In this document: one piece after another, positions 27,001-37,153 of the stretch
Layout of the letters: each line of letters starts with the position of its first letter
Numbering within the stretch: position 1 is the stretch's first letter
NCBI RefSeq assembly: GCF_010994035.1
Contig: NZ_WIXN01000006.1
Span: 62,001 to 126,000 of the forward strand
Source: Virgibacillus aidingensis
GTDB lineage: Bacteria; Bacillota; Bacilli; Bacillales; Amphibacillaceae
Reading direction: 5' to 3'
DNA: 64,000 bases
Notes under the pieces: generated by a model
Databases searched by the model: none
The model's input: the letters and a program-made list of their open reading frames with translations, nothing else
What the model was told of the DNA's origin: nothing
Program-made: the position numbers and the translations under genes

Positions 27001-27045
27001 AAGCCCTCTATCCAATATATCCCAAGGATGTGAGGGCTTTTTTTA
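27001..27045 (+). terminator. Terminator after the HTH-TPR regulator
   Basis: Stem AAGCCCTC / GAGGGCTT followed by a T run, about 55 bp past the regulator stop. Confidence 0.8.
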
Positions 27046-27105
27046 CTTGGCCTTTCTTCATGCGGTTTTAAATTTAATCGTCTTTTAAATTTTAAACTGA
27101 AAAAT

Positions 27106-27837
27106 TTAACTATGCACATCGCTTCGGTCATACACTAAGACGGAAAGTACAATAAAAGCTATACTGCTGATGACAAGCGCCATAATTGGCGTGAGATATG
27201 GAGGAGGCTGCCCTCCTCCAAAAATGCCTGGAGCTATATTCCACAGAATAAAATGAATAGAGTTATATGGAAAATAAAGGGCATATTCTGTTCCCATTAT
27301 AATTAATCCTGAAATAGTAACAGAAATACCGAGAACGACTGAAGGAATATAACTTTTAGCTAAGATACTAACAAATATAGCAATAGGAACAAGCATCCAA
27401 TGGGCTATAATCGTGATCGCGCTCATTAAAAAAAATGAAGATAACTGACTCATTGAAATAGGATCGGGAATAATGAAATAACCAACAATCAGCATCCCTA
27501 ACATCAAAAGAAGAAAAGTAAAAGTAATTAAAACAAGACAAACAATAAATTTCCCAATAAAATATTTAACTCTCGAGTAAGGATACATAAATAACTGGTT
27601 TATAGTTTTTTCATGATATTCCCTGACAAAGAGATAACCAGCAAGAACAGAAAATATAACTGGACTCATCAAAAATGACAGATTCCAGTTCATAAAGTAA
27701 TACTGCTCCCATGTCATCTCAGACTGGGTCATTCCAAGCGAATTTATCAGTAAAGGCACACCTGCACCAACTAAGCATAAATAAAGAATCTTTGTTCTTT
27801 TCAATTTATAAATCTCCGTCATTGTAACTCTAAACAT
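27106..27837 (-). CDS. ABC-2 type permease, probable lantibiotic self-protection subunit
   Basis: 243 residues from the ATG at 27837, about six transmembrane segments (for example SFLMSPVIFSVLAGYLFV, KFIVCLVLITFTFLLLMLGMLIVG, SVVLGISVTISGLIIMG, MALVISSIAFIVLSVLVY). It is of the BcrB/LanE-type ABC-2 permease group and overlaps the end of the ATPase gene by 8 bp. Such pairs (LanFE, BcrAB) expel lantibiotics or bacitracin from the membrane. Classical LanFEG has two permease genes; here there is one. Role as immunity is inferred from position next to the lanthipeptide genes. Confidence 0.82.
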   Translation of the reverse strand: MFRVTMTEIYKLKRTKILYLCLVGAGVPLLINSLGMTQSEMTWEQYYFMNWNLSFLMSPVIFSVLAGYLFVREYHEKTINQLFMYPYSRVKYFIGKFIVCLVLITFTFLLLMLGMLIVGYFIIPDPISMSQLSSFFLMSAITIIAHWMLVPIAIFVSILAKSYIPSVVLGISVTISGLIIMGTEYALYFPYNSIHFILWNIAPGIFGGGQPPPYLTPIMALVISSIAFIVLSVLVYDRSDVHS

Positions 27838-28750
27838 CAAATTCACTTCCAGTCTGTTCAATAAAGTAATCTTCTAATGAACTTTCATGAATGGAGGAAT
27901 GGATAATATTAATATTTTTATCCATTAACTTTCTATTAATAAAAGCAATTTCATCAAGCTTTTCATAAATTCTTATTGTTCCCTGCTCTACAACATGATA
28001 ATTGTAGATATTTAATTCTTCCTCCAAAAGTTTACAGCACCGTTCTTCTTGATCAACTTTTAATTCTATAAACTGGCGGCTTCGCTGATTAATTTCCCAA
28101 GTGCTTAATTCTTCTAGAAGTTTACCATTTGAAATAATCCCAATAGTTGTTGCTAATTTATGAATCTCGCTCAGAATATGACTGGAAATAACAATTGTTA
28201 TGCCATATTCACTTGATAAAGATTTGATGAGTTTCCTTATCTCTTTTATTCCAAGAGGATCAAGACCATTAAATGGTTCATCTAATATAAGCAATTCAGG
28301 TTTATGGATGAGTGTCCTGGCTATGCCCAGCCGTTGTTTGGTACCGAGAGAAATTTCGCTGACTTTTCGGTCTTTCATTGAATCTATTCCTACTTGCTTA
28401 ATCACATCCTGGACTGAATTCTTATCATTATAGCCCATTAAATAATTATGCATCTCTAAAACCTCTTTAACTGTTAAATTACCGTAAAAACCCGGAAATT
28501 CAATAATTGCGCCAACTCTCTCATACAATTCTACATTTTTATTATTTAATTCTTCTCCAAACAGCTTGATGCTGCCGGAAGTTGGCTTGATAAGTCCAGA
28601 GAGCATGCGAAGCGTTGTTGTTTTTCCTGCTCCATTTTTCCCTAAAAAGCCATAAATCTCACCTTTTGATATCTTCATACTCACTTTATCGACAGCTTTA
28701 ACCTTTTTATAATTTTTTGTAATTTCTTCTGTTTTAATTATATAATCCAT
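27830..28750 (-). CDS. ABC transporter ATP-binding protein, probable LanF-type
   Basis: 306 residues. Walker A is GFLGKNGAGKTTTLRML, signature EISLGTKQRLGIART (LanF-like LSxGTKQRLGIA) and Walker B LLILDEPFNGLDP. The Q-loop has IIEFPGFYGNLT; an E in place of Q in that loop (E-loop) is a known trait of lantibiotic-immunity ATPases, and GAIIEFPGFY fits it. A C-terminal ~90-residue extension resembles the BcrA type. Start at 28750 follows GTGGAGTG. The permease gene overlaps downstream. Confidence 0.88.
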   Translation of the reverse strand: MDYIIKTEEITKNYKKVKAVDKVSMKISKGEIYGFLGKNGAGKTTTLRMLSGLIKPTSGSIKLFGEELNNKNVELYERVGAIIEFPGFYGNLTVKEVLEMHNYLMGYNDKNSVQDVIKQVGIDSMKDRKVSEISLGTKQRLGIARTLIHKPELLILDEPFNGLDPLGIKEIRKLIKSLSSEYGITIVISSHILSEIHKLATTIGIISNGKLLEELSTWEINQRSRQFIELKVDQEERCCKLLEEELNIYNYHVVEQGTIRIYEKLDEIAFINRKLMDKNINIIHSSIHESSLEDYFIEQTGSEFDV

Positions 28751-28964
28751 AAATTTCACTCCACACTGTTGTTTAATGGAATTTTCATAAGGCTATTAAT
28801 GTCCCGGTTTTCCTTCAAATTATCTATCCGCTTACTGTCCATGCCTTAAAATCGTTCATACCAATGCAGCCTGACTATTGTAATAGGTTATTCTATTATT
28901 AGTTTTTTTCAGACAGGAACTGCCTCCTAGATATATATTTTTAAGTATGAAAAGTCCCGGTGCT

Positions 28965-29888
28965 TTAATCTTTTAATGGGAGACTAAAAGAAAACTTGGT
29001 TTTTTTATAAGGCTGACTCTCAACAGTAATTTTACCTTTATGCATATCCACCAATTTCTTTACTATTGTCAATCCTATTCCATTGCCTTTTATTGTATTG
29101 TTGCGTGCATGATCTCCTGTATATAAACTATCAAAAATAAATGGGAGGTCCTTTTTAGGAATTCCCGGTCCTTCATCCCATACTGAAACCCATACTGCAG
29201 TATCTATTTTATTTACAGAAACACCAATTGTTTTTGATTCTCGTCCATAAGTTAAAGAATTAGAAATAAGATTACTCAAAATTCGTTTCAATGATATTTT
29301 ATCTCCCTCAACATAAACGGGTTCTTCAGGCAAGCAAATAGTTGGTTCCAGCTCCAGCTTTTGAAATTCATGATAAAACGAAAGAATTTCTTCTTCGACT
29401 ACTTCACCAATATTTATCTTTTTAAATTGTCTTTCGATCCCTCTATATTCAAGTTTACTTAACTCAAAAAAACGTTGGAGCAGCTGCGACAGATGTATAG
29501 TTTTATTTAAAATTATATCTACATATTTCTTTTTCTTCCCCTGACTAATTTCAGGATCTTTTAAGGCTTCTGTATAACCGGTCATTGAAGCAAGGGGGGT
29601 GCGGAGATCATGGGAAATATTAACGATAAACTCTTTTCTTTCCAGCTCAAATTTTGCTTTATTTCTTCTAGTCTCCGCGATAACACTGACTAATTTATTC
29701 AAATTTACATATAGTGATGTCACAGTTGGATCTATTGACTGATAATGAAATTTTCTGAGGGAATTTCCATTAATCACTTGTATTATATTGCTATTTAATT
29801 TTTGCAGATAACGGAATTGTATCAGGAAATATATATTTAACAACATGCTGGATAACAATAAAAAAATAATGATAGAGTACGGGATCAT
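28965..29888 (-). CDS. Sensor histidine kinase, short, single membrane segment
   Basis: 307 residues. One N-terminal transmembrane helix (SIIIFLLLSSMLLNIYFLI) without an extracellular domain, then HisKA with NISHDLRTPLASMTGYTEAL (His93) and HATPase with LISNSLTYGRE (N box), VWDEGPGIPKKD (G1) and GNGIGLTIVKKLVDMHKGKI (G2). It overlaps the response-regulator stop by 4 bp (ATGA). Lack of a sensor loop suggests sensing inside the membrane or via the nearby transporter, as in BceS-like systems; this is inference. Confidence 0.9.
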   Translation of the reverse strand: MIPYSIIIFLLLSSMLLNIYFLIQFRYLQKLNSNIIQVINGNSLRKFHYQSIDPTVTSLYVNLNKLVSVIAETRRNKAKFELERKEFIVNISHDLRTPLASMTGYTEALKDPEISQGKKKKYVDIILNKTIHLSQLLQRFFELSKLEYRGIERQFKKINIGEVVEEEILSFYHEFQKLELEPTICLPEEPVYVEGDKISLKRILSNLISNSLTYGRESKTIGVSVNKIDTAVWVSVWDEGPGIPKKDLPFIFDSLYTGDHARNNTIKGNGIGLTIVKKLVDMHKGKITVESQPYKKTKFSFSLPLKD

Positions 29889-30589
29889 TCGCTATTTCCC
29901 CCTAATTTATAACCTATACCCCAAACTGTCTGAATATAATTTGGTGTAGAGGGGTCTTCCTCCAATTTCTTTCTAATTCTGCGAATATGTACTTGAATGG
30001 TGCTAATATCGTTTATATATTCCTCTCCCCAGGCATACTCAAAAATCTGACTCTTAGAAAATACTTTCCCCGGATTTGAAAATAACAATTTTAACAATTT
30101 ATATTCCTTAGCTGTTAGTTCAATTTCTTTATCACCTGAATATAGTTTATAGGTCCGCAAACTCAGGGTCAGATCGCCGTAAACCAACTCCTCTTCCTGA
30201 AACGGTTCTGTGCCCAAATTATAGTCATTTCTTCTTAATAAAGCTTTTACCCTTGCAACCAGCACTTTGATATTAAAAGGTTTCGGCAAATAATCATCCG
30301 CACCTAAACCCAGTCCGATAATACTATCTGTATCTTCATTTTTTGCAGAAATAACTATAATAGGCGTCTGTTTCTCCCTTCGGATCTCCTGTAACAGATC
30401 CAGACCATTTTTTTCAGGTATCATAATGTCTAAAACGATCAGATCGTACGTTTGTTTTTCTATCATTAACGATGCTTCTTTTCCATCATAAGCAGAATCT
30501 ACCTGAAGCAATTCTTTTTCCAGGACATCCTTCACTAACTGATTCAGTTCCAAATCATCTTCTACAACTAATATACGTTTATAATTCAT
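29885..30589 (-). CDS. OmpR-family response regulator
   Basis: 234 residues. Receiver domain with acidic pocket VVEDD at the N-terminus, phosphoacceptor Asp54 in YDLIVLDIMIPEKNG and the conserved lysine in GADDYLPKPFN. The C-terminal winged helix shows ELTAKEYKLLKLLFSNPGKVFSKSQIFEYAWGE-type and TIQVHIRRIRKKLEEDP sequence. It is cotranscribed with the kinase and lies between the self-protection ABC genes and lanT, so it probably controls one or both. Confidence 0.92.
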   Translation of the reverse strand: MNYKRILVVEDDLELNQLVKDVLEKELLQVDSAYDGKEASLMIEKQTYDLIVLDIMIPEKNGLDLLQEIRREKQTPIIVISAKNEDTDSIIGLGLGADDYLPKPFNIKVLVARVKALLRRNDYNLGTEPFQEEELVYGDLTLSLRTYKLYSGDKEIELTAKEYKLLKLLFSNPGKVFSKSQIFEYAWGEEYINDISTIQVHIRRIRKKLEEDPSTPNYIQTVWGIGYKLGGNSE

Positions 30590-31144
30590 TCTCTACTCCC
30601 TCTGAATATTAAAGTTGTCTTCAACATGCGCTTGTTTTCTTAGTATTTCAGAAGTTCATAAACACCCATGTTAGTGGTGGAGATATTTTTTCACAACCCA
30701 GCATACAGTTTATTTTAATAGGGGTGTTTTCATGCTGGCAATCAGGTTTAAACTTTTGAACTTGAATGGTACGCCGAGTAAATAGCTCTTACCCTGAAGT
30801 AATGGTGTTTATTGACTCCAGCCATTCAAGTGCATTTATTCATGATGTGTAAACTTCCTGTAATGTTTCAATTTGAGGAAATGTTTGAATTCCATTATTT
30901 GCTTATTTATAGTACTTCTTCTAAACCTCGGTTAATTCCTTCATTAAAAAAATATGCAGAATATTATGTTAACCTGTTCTGCAAAATAACATCTCCGGCT
31001 GGTTTGTTAAACTTTTAAGAATGCTCATAAATGCGTATATCTCATTGAGTCTTCAGACCGCCGGAAATAAAAATCCAATATATAACTTATTTCCATTGTG
31101 ACTAGCTTTTAAGGCGGTTTAATATGAGTCAATACATGGTTCCT
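30590..31144. other. Intergenic region without a convincing gene
   Basis: About 550 bp between the response regulator gene and the small membrane protein gene. It includes an imperfect inverted pair AAACACCC (about 30659) and GGGTGTTT (about 30723). A 68-codon plus-strand frame at 30812-31018 has no ribosome site and I reject it. The region should hold the promoter of the two-component operon. Confidence 0.5.
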
Positions 31145-31339
31145 TTATGTGAAATTGGTAACAACAAAAAATAATAGAAAACTTATAAGGTATACCCCAA
31201 AGAATATCAATGATGCTTTCCCCAAACCGTGTTTAAAAGAAAACATTTCTGAGAAACCATGGTTAAAAAGGTTAAATATAAATAAAAATATAGAAATACC
31301 CAAAGAAAAAACTGTTACGACGAATAGCAACCGTTCCAA
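31145..31339 (-). CDS. Small membrane protein of unknown function
   Basis: 64 residues with two hydrophobic segments (LLFVVTVFSLGISIFLFIFN and ASLIFFGVYLISFLLFFVVT) and a short polar loop. Start is a TTG at 31339 with GGAGGG at 8-bp spacing, which supports a real gene. I know no family for it. It stands alone between the two-component operon and lanT. In lantibiotic loci small membrane proteins sometimes give extra immunity (LanH/LanI-like), so that is a reasonable but unproven guess. Confidence 0.55.
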   Translation of the reverse strand: MERLLFVVTVFSLGISIFLFIFNLFNHGFSEMFSFKHGLGKASLIFFGVYLISFLLFFVVTNFT

Positions 31340-31611
31340 TATAATTCCCTCCAGTCAATCTTAATTTACTATGTATTATATTCTCTTTTTGAGTGACTGA
31401 AAACTTGTCAAGTAAAATTTAAGATATTTATTTTACTTAATTAAGGAAAAAGTAAGGATTTTTATTTTACAGTTATTTTTTTAATAGACTTGCTATGTTT
31501 TTGCTTATAGGAGATAGATATCTGTCATTCTTAATACTTCAGATTTTGTATCGTTCCGGACACCCTGGTCTTAGCTGCCAGCGCTTTTCCTTCATCTTTC
31601 GGCACTTCAAC

Positions 31612-31652
31612 CCTGAAGAATACCGCATGCTCTGTAAGCGATATTCTTCAGG
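31612..31652. repeat. Isolated 11-bp perfect inverted repeat downstream of lanT
   Basis: CCTGAAGAATA and TATTCTTCAGG flank a 19-bp centre. It lies 73 bp beyond the lanT stop with no T run after either arm. It may be a weak terminator or transcript-end stem, or a remnant. The surrounding 31340-31724 stretch holds no other gene I can support and is less AT-rich than its neighbours. Confidence 0.5.
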
Positions 31653-31724
31653 ACTATAAGAGAATGCTGTCATTTTGGAAGCTGTATGAAGCAAAAGACG
31701 GGCAAAACACTGCTTTGCTATGAA

Positions 31725-33890
31725 CTATTGGACTGCTCTATGCTCTATAGTTTCCGTTTGTTTATTAAAGAGTTCATAATACATTCCTTTTCTGGCCATT
31801 AACTCTTCATGCGTACCAGATTCACGAATAGCCCCATTATCCATAACGATAATTTTATGGGAATCCATAACAGTAGCTAGGCGATGAGCAATGACAATCC
31901 TGGTAATACGTAAATCATCAAGATTTTCATGAAGTTTAAATTCTGTCAATGTATCCAGTTGACTCGTAGCTTCATCTAAAATTAATAAAGATGGTTCCCG
32001 AACCAATGCTCTGGCAATAGCTAATCGCTGCCGCTGACCTCCCGATAAACTTTGGCCATTTTCTCCTATAATTGTTTTATACCCTAGAGGCATTTGTTCA
32101 ATTTCAAAGTCAAACATTGCAATTTTTGCTGCTTTTTTAATTTGATCTGCGGTTAAATCCTCAAAATAAGAAATATTTTTCTCGATTGTATCATTAAATA
32201 ACATTGTGTCCTGAAGCACTATCCCCATATTTTTTCTTAATTCTTTAATGTTTAGTGATTCAATTTCCTTATTTCCATATTTTAAAGTTCCAGCAGTAGG
32301 ATTGTATAAGCCAAGAATTAAACGGGATAGGGTTGTCTTTCCACTTCCTGTTGCTCCAACGATGGAAACCTTTTCTCCGGGACTAATAGTTAAATTGACA
32401 TTTTTAATAACAGGCGGCATATTCGGTTCAAAAGAAAAACAGAGGTTCTTAAGTGTAATTGGCTTGGATAAATAATTCCCATTATAATCCGAATCTCCGC
32501 CAATTTTCTCAGGAGTACTTTCCATTACATCCAGCAACCTTTCAAAAACACCCTTAGTATACTGGAAAGATTGAATACTGCCTACAACCGAACCAATTGG
32601 ACCCAAGAATGTATTAGAAAGAGTAATAAAGGCTGTCAAGGCACCTATTGTAAGGTTTCCGCCCACTACTTGATAAGCACCTGTTACCAAGATTATGAGC
32701 GGAGCAATGATAGAGATGCTGCCTAATAAATTCCCTATTAATCCACTGAATTGAGCTTTATTATTATAAACTTGCATTTGTTCACTAAATACATTAGACC
32801 ATCTATTGACCACGCTTTCCTCGGATCCACTCGTTTTTATAAACATCATTGCACGTATAGATTCGTTTAAATGACTTTGTGATTCAGATAACTTTTCCAG
32901 CTCCAGTCTGGTTAATTTTTGAATTCTGGACATTGAAATAAACATAAGTATAAGCTGGATCGCCCCTATAACATACATTACAAGAGCCAATGACGGAGCA
33001 TAAAAATACATAACTGCTCCACAGCCTATAATCATAAAAATATCCAATATTAAAGAGGATCCGCTTCTTGCAAGAATTTCCCGTATAGTGTTAATGTTAT
33101 TCATTCTAGTGGTTAAATCACCAGTTGTTCTTTGTTCAAAAAAGTTTATAGGTAATTTAAAGAGATGATTAATAAAATCATGAGATAATTTCCTGCTTAT
33201 TAAGACCTGCAGCTTCACTCCCAAAAACGTCCGCAAAGATGCAATTATTAAGAAACTTATAAAAAGAATACCCATCCCGATAATAAATATATTTAGTAAG
33301 TGCAGTTGTTCAGCCCCTATAACTTCATCAATAACAATTTGAATTAAAATTGGAGGAGCTAAACTTATTAATTGGGTAACCACAGACAGTAGTAATATGG
33401 TTATTGTTATTTTGGGATTAATAAAAATATATTTTATATAATAAAGCAGTTGATTATTTTTGCTGTTACCTACCCTATTATTTTTTTCGGGAGGTGAAAA
33501 TGTAAATATTAAACCACTGAAGCTTTTATAAAATTCTTCAAATGAAAGTTTTTTTCTTCCCTTTGCGGGATCCAGGATAGTAAATGTCTTGCCAGTTACC
33601 TTTTCCAACACAACATAATGGAAATCATCCCAATGAAGGATAGCGGGACATAAGCTGTCACTTAAATCCTCCATTTTTGTTTGATACACATTGCATGTAA
33701 AATTATAATCTTCTGCAATCTTTTTGAGTGTAAGTGCAGTTAATCCATCCCGTCCTGTGGAGTTATTTTCCAGGATCTCTTTAAAAGACACCTTATTTCT
33801 GTAATATCGAAATATCATTGCTAAACTGGCTGCGCCGCAATTGCTCTGTGAAGTTTGTCCAATAAAAGGAACCCTCTTCCTTATCCGCAT
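31725..33890 (-). CDS. lanT: Lanthipeptide ABC transporter with C39 leader peptidase
   Basis: 721 residues in three parts. An N-terminal C39 peptidase (residues ~1-130) has catalytic Cys18 in QSNCGAASLAM, His91 in WDDFHYVVLEK and Asp107 in ILDPAKG; it cuts after double-glycine-type leader ends. A six-helix exporter domain follows. The ATPase has Walker A GATGSGKTT, signature LSGGQRQRLAIARAL and Walker B LLILDEATSQLD. The role is cleavage and export of both precursors, whose leaders end in GA and GG. It lies 51 bp downstream of lanM1 and reads as the end of a lanA1-lanM1-lanT operon. Confidence 0.95.
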   Translation of the reverse strand: MRIRKRVPFIGQTSQSNCGAASLAMIFRYYRNKVSFKEILENNSTGRDGLTALTLKKIAEDYNFTCNVYQTKMEDLSDSLCPAILHWDDFHYVVLEKVTGKTFTILDPAKGRKKLSFEEFYKSFSGLIFTFSPPEKNNRVGNSKNNQLLYYIKYIFINPKITITILLLSVVTQLISLAPPILIQIVIDEVIGAEQLHLLNIFIIGMGILFISFLIIASLRTFLGVKLQVLISRKLSHDFINHLFKLPINFFEQRTTGDLTTRMNNINTIREILARSGSSLILDIFMIIGCGAVMYFYAPSLALVMYVIGAIQLILMFISMSRIQKLTRLELEKLSESQSHLNESIRAMMFIKTSGSEESVVNRWSNVFSEQMQVYNNKAQFSGLIGNLLGSISIIAPLIILVTGAYQVVGGNLTIGALTAFITLSNTFLGPIGSVVGSIQSFQYTKGVFERLLDVMESTPEKIGGDSDYNGNYLSKPITLKNLCFSFEPNMPPVIKNVNLTISPGEKVSIVGATGSGKTTLSRLILGLYNPTAGTLKYGNKEIESLNIKELRKNMGIVLQDTMLFNDTIEKNISYFEDLTADQIKKAAKIAMFDFEIEQMPLGYKTIIGENGQSLSGGQRQRLAIARALVREPSLLILDEATSQLDTLTEFKLHENLDDLRITRIVIAHRLATVMDSHKIIVMDNGAIRESGTHEELMARKGMYYELFNKQTETIEHRAVQ

Positions 33891-33941
33891 AATATACTCC
33901 TTTTAAAATTTATTTCATAAATAAAGCCCGTTCAACCAAAA

Positions 33942-36900
33942 TCATTTCTTAGGTGGTTCAAGCCACAGTACTGAAGGAGTGGTTGGTCTGAAAGTTTTTA
34001 GTAATGCTAAACCAATACCTGATAAACCAGTCATAAGACCAGGTGTTTCACAGTCTCCGGATATCCCGCATTTCCATCCTCTTTTTTTAATATCTGACAG
34101 AACATAATTGAAAGCGTTATCCGAAGTTGCTTTCCATTGATCGTTTCCAAGTAGTTCTGCTGCATATCTAATAATTTGCGCATTTCCTAAGTCGCCATGA
34201 CATAAACTATGATTTCTCCCGAAGCCATATTGTATAGTTGAATTAATTCCTTTTTCAATTTCACTTTTAACGACAGAGTCATAAATATCAGATTCACTTA
34301 ACAGCAGCCTGTTTAACAAAATACCAGGTGCACCATGACACCATGCTGCTGCACTTTCCTGGTTTTCAAACCTTAGATCCAGCCATTGTTCGTTTATGAA
34401 AAGTTCTCTTTCGTAAGTAAGACCTTTTTGCACAAACTGTAAATATTTTTTCTTTTTTGTTACTTGATATAGCTTGGCTAATGGCCATATAATACCGGAG
34501 ACACCATGCGAGAAACCGGACAAAGGACTTTTGGCAGCACCTATCCACCCAACACCTTTTCCTGAACCTTGAGGGGAGGCTTTATCAATTAAGTGCTCAG
34601 CACAACTTTCAGCAGCTTCCAAAGCAATTGGATGTTTAGTATCTTCATAAATATTCAGGAATATAATTGCTGCCCCCGCAGCACCGCCAATTACATCTAA
34701 ATTCCGGTCTTCCTTTATAAATGACTTTATAATTAAGGTCGATTCTATAATAAGTTCCTTTAAAGTTTCATCTTTCCATATAGAGGACAAGTGATGTAAT
34801 AAGTACAATGAAGACGTAACACCACTGAACGCTCCAATATCACTTATAGTTTTCACAGAAGAAAGAGATTCCAAATAACGGACTATAGGAATGGTTGACT
34901 GTTCTGCTAATAATTTGAAATCTTCGCGTCCGGTAGCTTCACTTAAATAAGCAAAAAATAAAGCAATCCCGCTTAGACCATCATATAGATCAGCTCCTAC
35001 CGGTGAAAGCGACCATTTTGTTTCATTAGTGCCTACCAGGTTCACCCCAACCCAGCAAACATCAGTTTTTTCCTTATTTATTCCGTGAACTGCCCTATCT
35101 TTCAAATATTCTCCTATGTTAATAGCTTCTTCCAATATTTTTCTTTTGTCCAGATTGTTTCCAATATCTTCAGACGGCACATAATGATTGTATTTAGTGT
35201 TAGGAAGTTCAGAAGTAATCCCTAACATAGACATACGAATAACTTGAATTTGTTCTTTACAATCTTTTTCAGACATATTTTTTACTTTTTCTATAGATAC
35301 CGATAGACTATCATTTGGGAAAAAATCATTTATAATATCTTTTTCACTTCCATAAAGATGTTTTTCTCCCGGGCGTGTAGTGAAATAGGGAATATCTCCA
35401 TTTAATAAATCTCTTTTCTCATAATAGGCTAATCTTTTTAAATAGGGATTAATTTTTGTTTCAAGCCATAAACGGTGAAAAAGAATGTCCCTTTCAATTC
35501 CATTTCTCATATAATCAGGATGGAAACTGATCCGCAGTAAATCTCCATAACGAGGAGTAGAGCGGGCTATGTATCTTACCTCCACTTGAGAGAATAGAGC
35601 CAATTGAGAAATGAACTCATGTTTATTTCTCATTAAGATGTAATAGGTTCTTTCAAACCCTTCAACAATATCTTCAATATAATCAATAACATTAATAGAC
35701 CGGTTTTGGAACTGGGGCTTATTCTCCGAACTGGAAGACTTTATATACTTGGCTTCTATTCGCATATCATCCCGTTTTATGTTTTCTATTGCCGGCAGCT
35801 TTTTCGGTATGGTCTGGCCTTCTGTGGAACCAAGTGCACTAATATCCAGCCCTTCTCCTTCTTTATTCCTGTACATTAAAAAAGGCAGCACACCGGTAGC
35901 TGTTACAGATTTATTAAGGACATTCATGGTATTGATGTAAGCAGTATTTTCTTTGTTTGAGTACTTATATTCTTGATGAAACAAAGATTCAAGGTCAATT
36001 AAAACAGGGTATTCACCATGAGCAATGATATTTTCAGCGTGAAAATCCACTGCGTTCATTAAGTATAAAAGAGCAAGTTGCGTTCCGATTCTACTATAAA
36101 AGCGTTTAACCTGCTCTAAAGAATTGCATGCCTTATAATCGATAAACTCTACCCATCCGTACTCCTTTTTATTAATAATGGATGGTACAAATAGATGTTG
36201 GCTGCCTTCCAACTTATTAAACCATTGAATTAATTGCTGATATTGGTCATCAATATCCAGATTTCTTGGTTTATAAATAAAAGTCACATTATTATTAACT
36301 GTAATTTTGGCAACGGATGCCCCTTTTCTGTGAGAATCTCCCATCCCCATTTCAACTGCATCAACAGATTTAATTGTATGCTTAGGAACAAATTTATTTT
36401 CTAGTTGAACACGGTCTTTAAACAATCTTTCAATCAAGGTGCATAAATAATCCACCCAGTAGTCTGAACGGGTCATGATCAGTCTGATTAAGACCGGATA
36501 CTCTTCATAAAGGTATTCCGAATACGCCTGGTTTGTCAGAACGTTATTTGTATAATAAGAAAAACGTGATTCAGAGTCATCTCCTTCCAACTCTCCTGAA
36601 ATTCTGGAAATATTTAATTCTAAAATCAATACTTTGTTTGCAAGCATATAAAGATGCTCAATTAATTGCCTTATACAATCTGAAATAGTCTTTTCAGTTA
36701 TCCAGCCTTCATTCATTTGATATTTCGAGGTTAATTTATTAATTTTAAGTCGAAGTTTATTCTCGGCATTAGATGCAAAAGGGTAAAAAAATGAGAAAAA
36801 AGGTACCGATGATCCTAATGAATGGAAACTTTTACTTGCTGGATTATAAAGACTTTCTTTTCTTTCCAATAATTTTAGATAATCCCGTTTAAAATTACTA

Positions 36901-37118
36901 TTTGTATTATCATTGTGCTTGTTTGTAAGAATTCCTTTTAATTCTTTTATACCTATGTTGGAAATCGTTTGGATACAGTCCTCAAAAGAATTTACATCAT
37001 CCATCCCAAAACTATTTTTCCAGTCATTTATTTTGTTATCAGCATAGTCACTATATTCACTGGACACACTAAATGGCATCACCTGTTGTTCTTCAATAAA
37101 CAGATGTTTATAGCTCAT
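33942..37118 (-). CDS. lanM1: Class II lanthipeptide synthetase LanM (partner of lanA1)
   Basis: 1058 residues. The N-terminal ~600 residues are a LanM dehydratase domain (for example GMGDSHRKGASVAKI, TFIYKPRNLDIDDQYQQLI, YLMNAVDFHAENIIAHGEYPV and PYFTTRPG), which phosphorylates and eliminates Ser/Thr. The C-terminal ~400 residues are the LanC-like cyclase, with zinc ligands in AAWCHGAPGILL and SLCHGDLGNAQI and the GFSHGVSGI loop. Enzymes of this class make lanthionine rings in one precursor leader-dependently. Its place directly behind lanA1 marks it as the alpha-peptide enzyme. The end PSVLWLEPPKK is typical. Confidence 0.95.
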   Translation of the reverse strand: MSYKHLFIEEQQVMPFSVSSEYSDYADNKINDWKNSFGMDDVNSFEDCIQTISNIGIKELKGILTNKHNDNTNSNFKRDYLKLLERKESLYNPASKSFHSLGSSVPFFSFFYPFASNAENKLRLKINKLTSKYQMNEGWITEKTISDCIRQLIEHLYMLANKVLILELNISRISGELEGDDSESRFSYYTNNVLTNQAYSEYLYEEYPVLIRLIMTRSDYWVDYLCTLIERLFKDRVQLENKFVPKHTIKSVDAVEMGMGDSHRKGASVAKITVNNNVTFIYKPRNLDIDDQYQQLIQWFNKLEGSQHLFVPSIINKKEYGWVEFIDYKACNSLEQVKRFYSRIGTQLALLYLMNAVDFHAENIIAHGEYPVLIDLESLFHQEYKYSNKENTAYINTMNVLNKSVTATGVLPFLMYRNKEGEGLDISALGSTEGQTIPKKLPAIENIKRDDMRIEAKYIKSSSSENKPQFQNRSINVIDYIEDIVEGFERTYYILMRNKHEFISQLALFSQVEVRYIARSTPRYGDLLRISFHPDYMRNGIERDILFHRLWLETKINPYLKRLAYYEKRDLLNGDIPYFTTRPGEKHLYGSEKDIINDFFPNDSLSVSIEKVKNMSEKDCKEQIQVIRMSMLGITSELPNTKYNHYVPSEDIGNNLDKRKILEEAINIGEYLKDRAVHGINKEKTDVCWVGVNLVGTNETKWSLSPVGADLYDGLSGIALFFAYLSEATGREDFKLLAEQSTIPIVRYLESLSSVKTISDIGAFSGVTSSLYLLHHLSSIWKDETLKELIIESTLIIKSFIKEDRNLDVIGGAAGAAIIFLNIYEDTKHPIALEAAESCAEHLIDKASPQGSGKGVGWIGAAKSPLSGFSHGVSGIIWPLAKLYQVTKKKKYLQFVQKGLTYERELFINEQWLDLRFENQESAAAWCHGAPGILLNRLLLSESDIYDSVVKSEIEKGINSTIQYGFGRNHSLCHGDLGNAQIIRYAAELLGNDQWKATSDNAFNYVLSDIKKRGWKCGISGDCETPGLMTGLSGIGLALLKTFRPTTPSVLWLEPPKK

Positions 37119-37153
37119 TTAACCACCTCTTCTAAATTAATAAAGTAATTATA

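Noticed and set aside
30812-31018. 68-codon plus-strand frame between the two-component genes and the small membrane protein
   Set aside because: No ribosome site and no family pattern; AT-rich chance frame.
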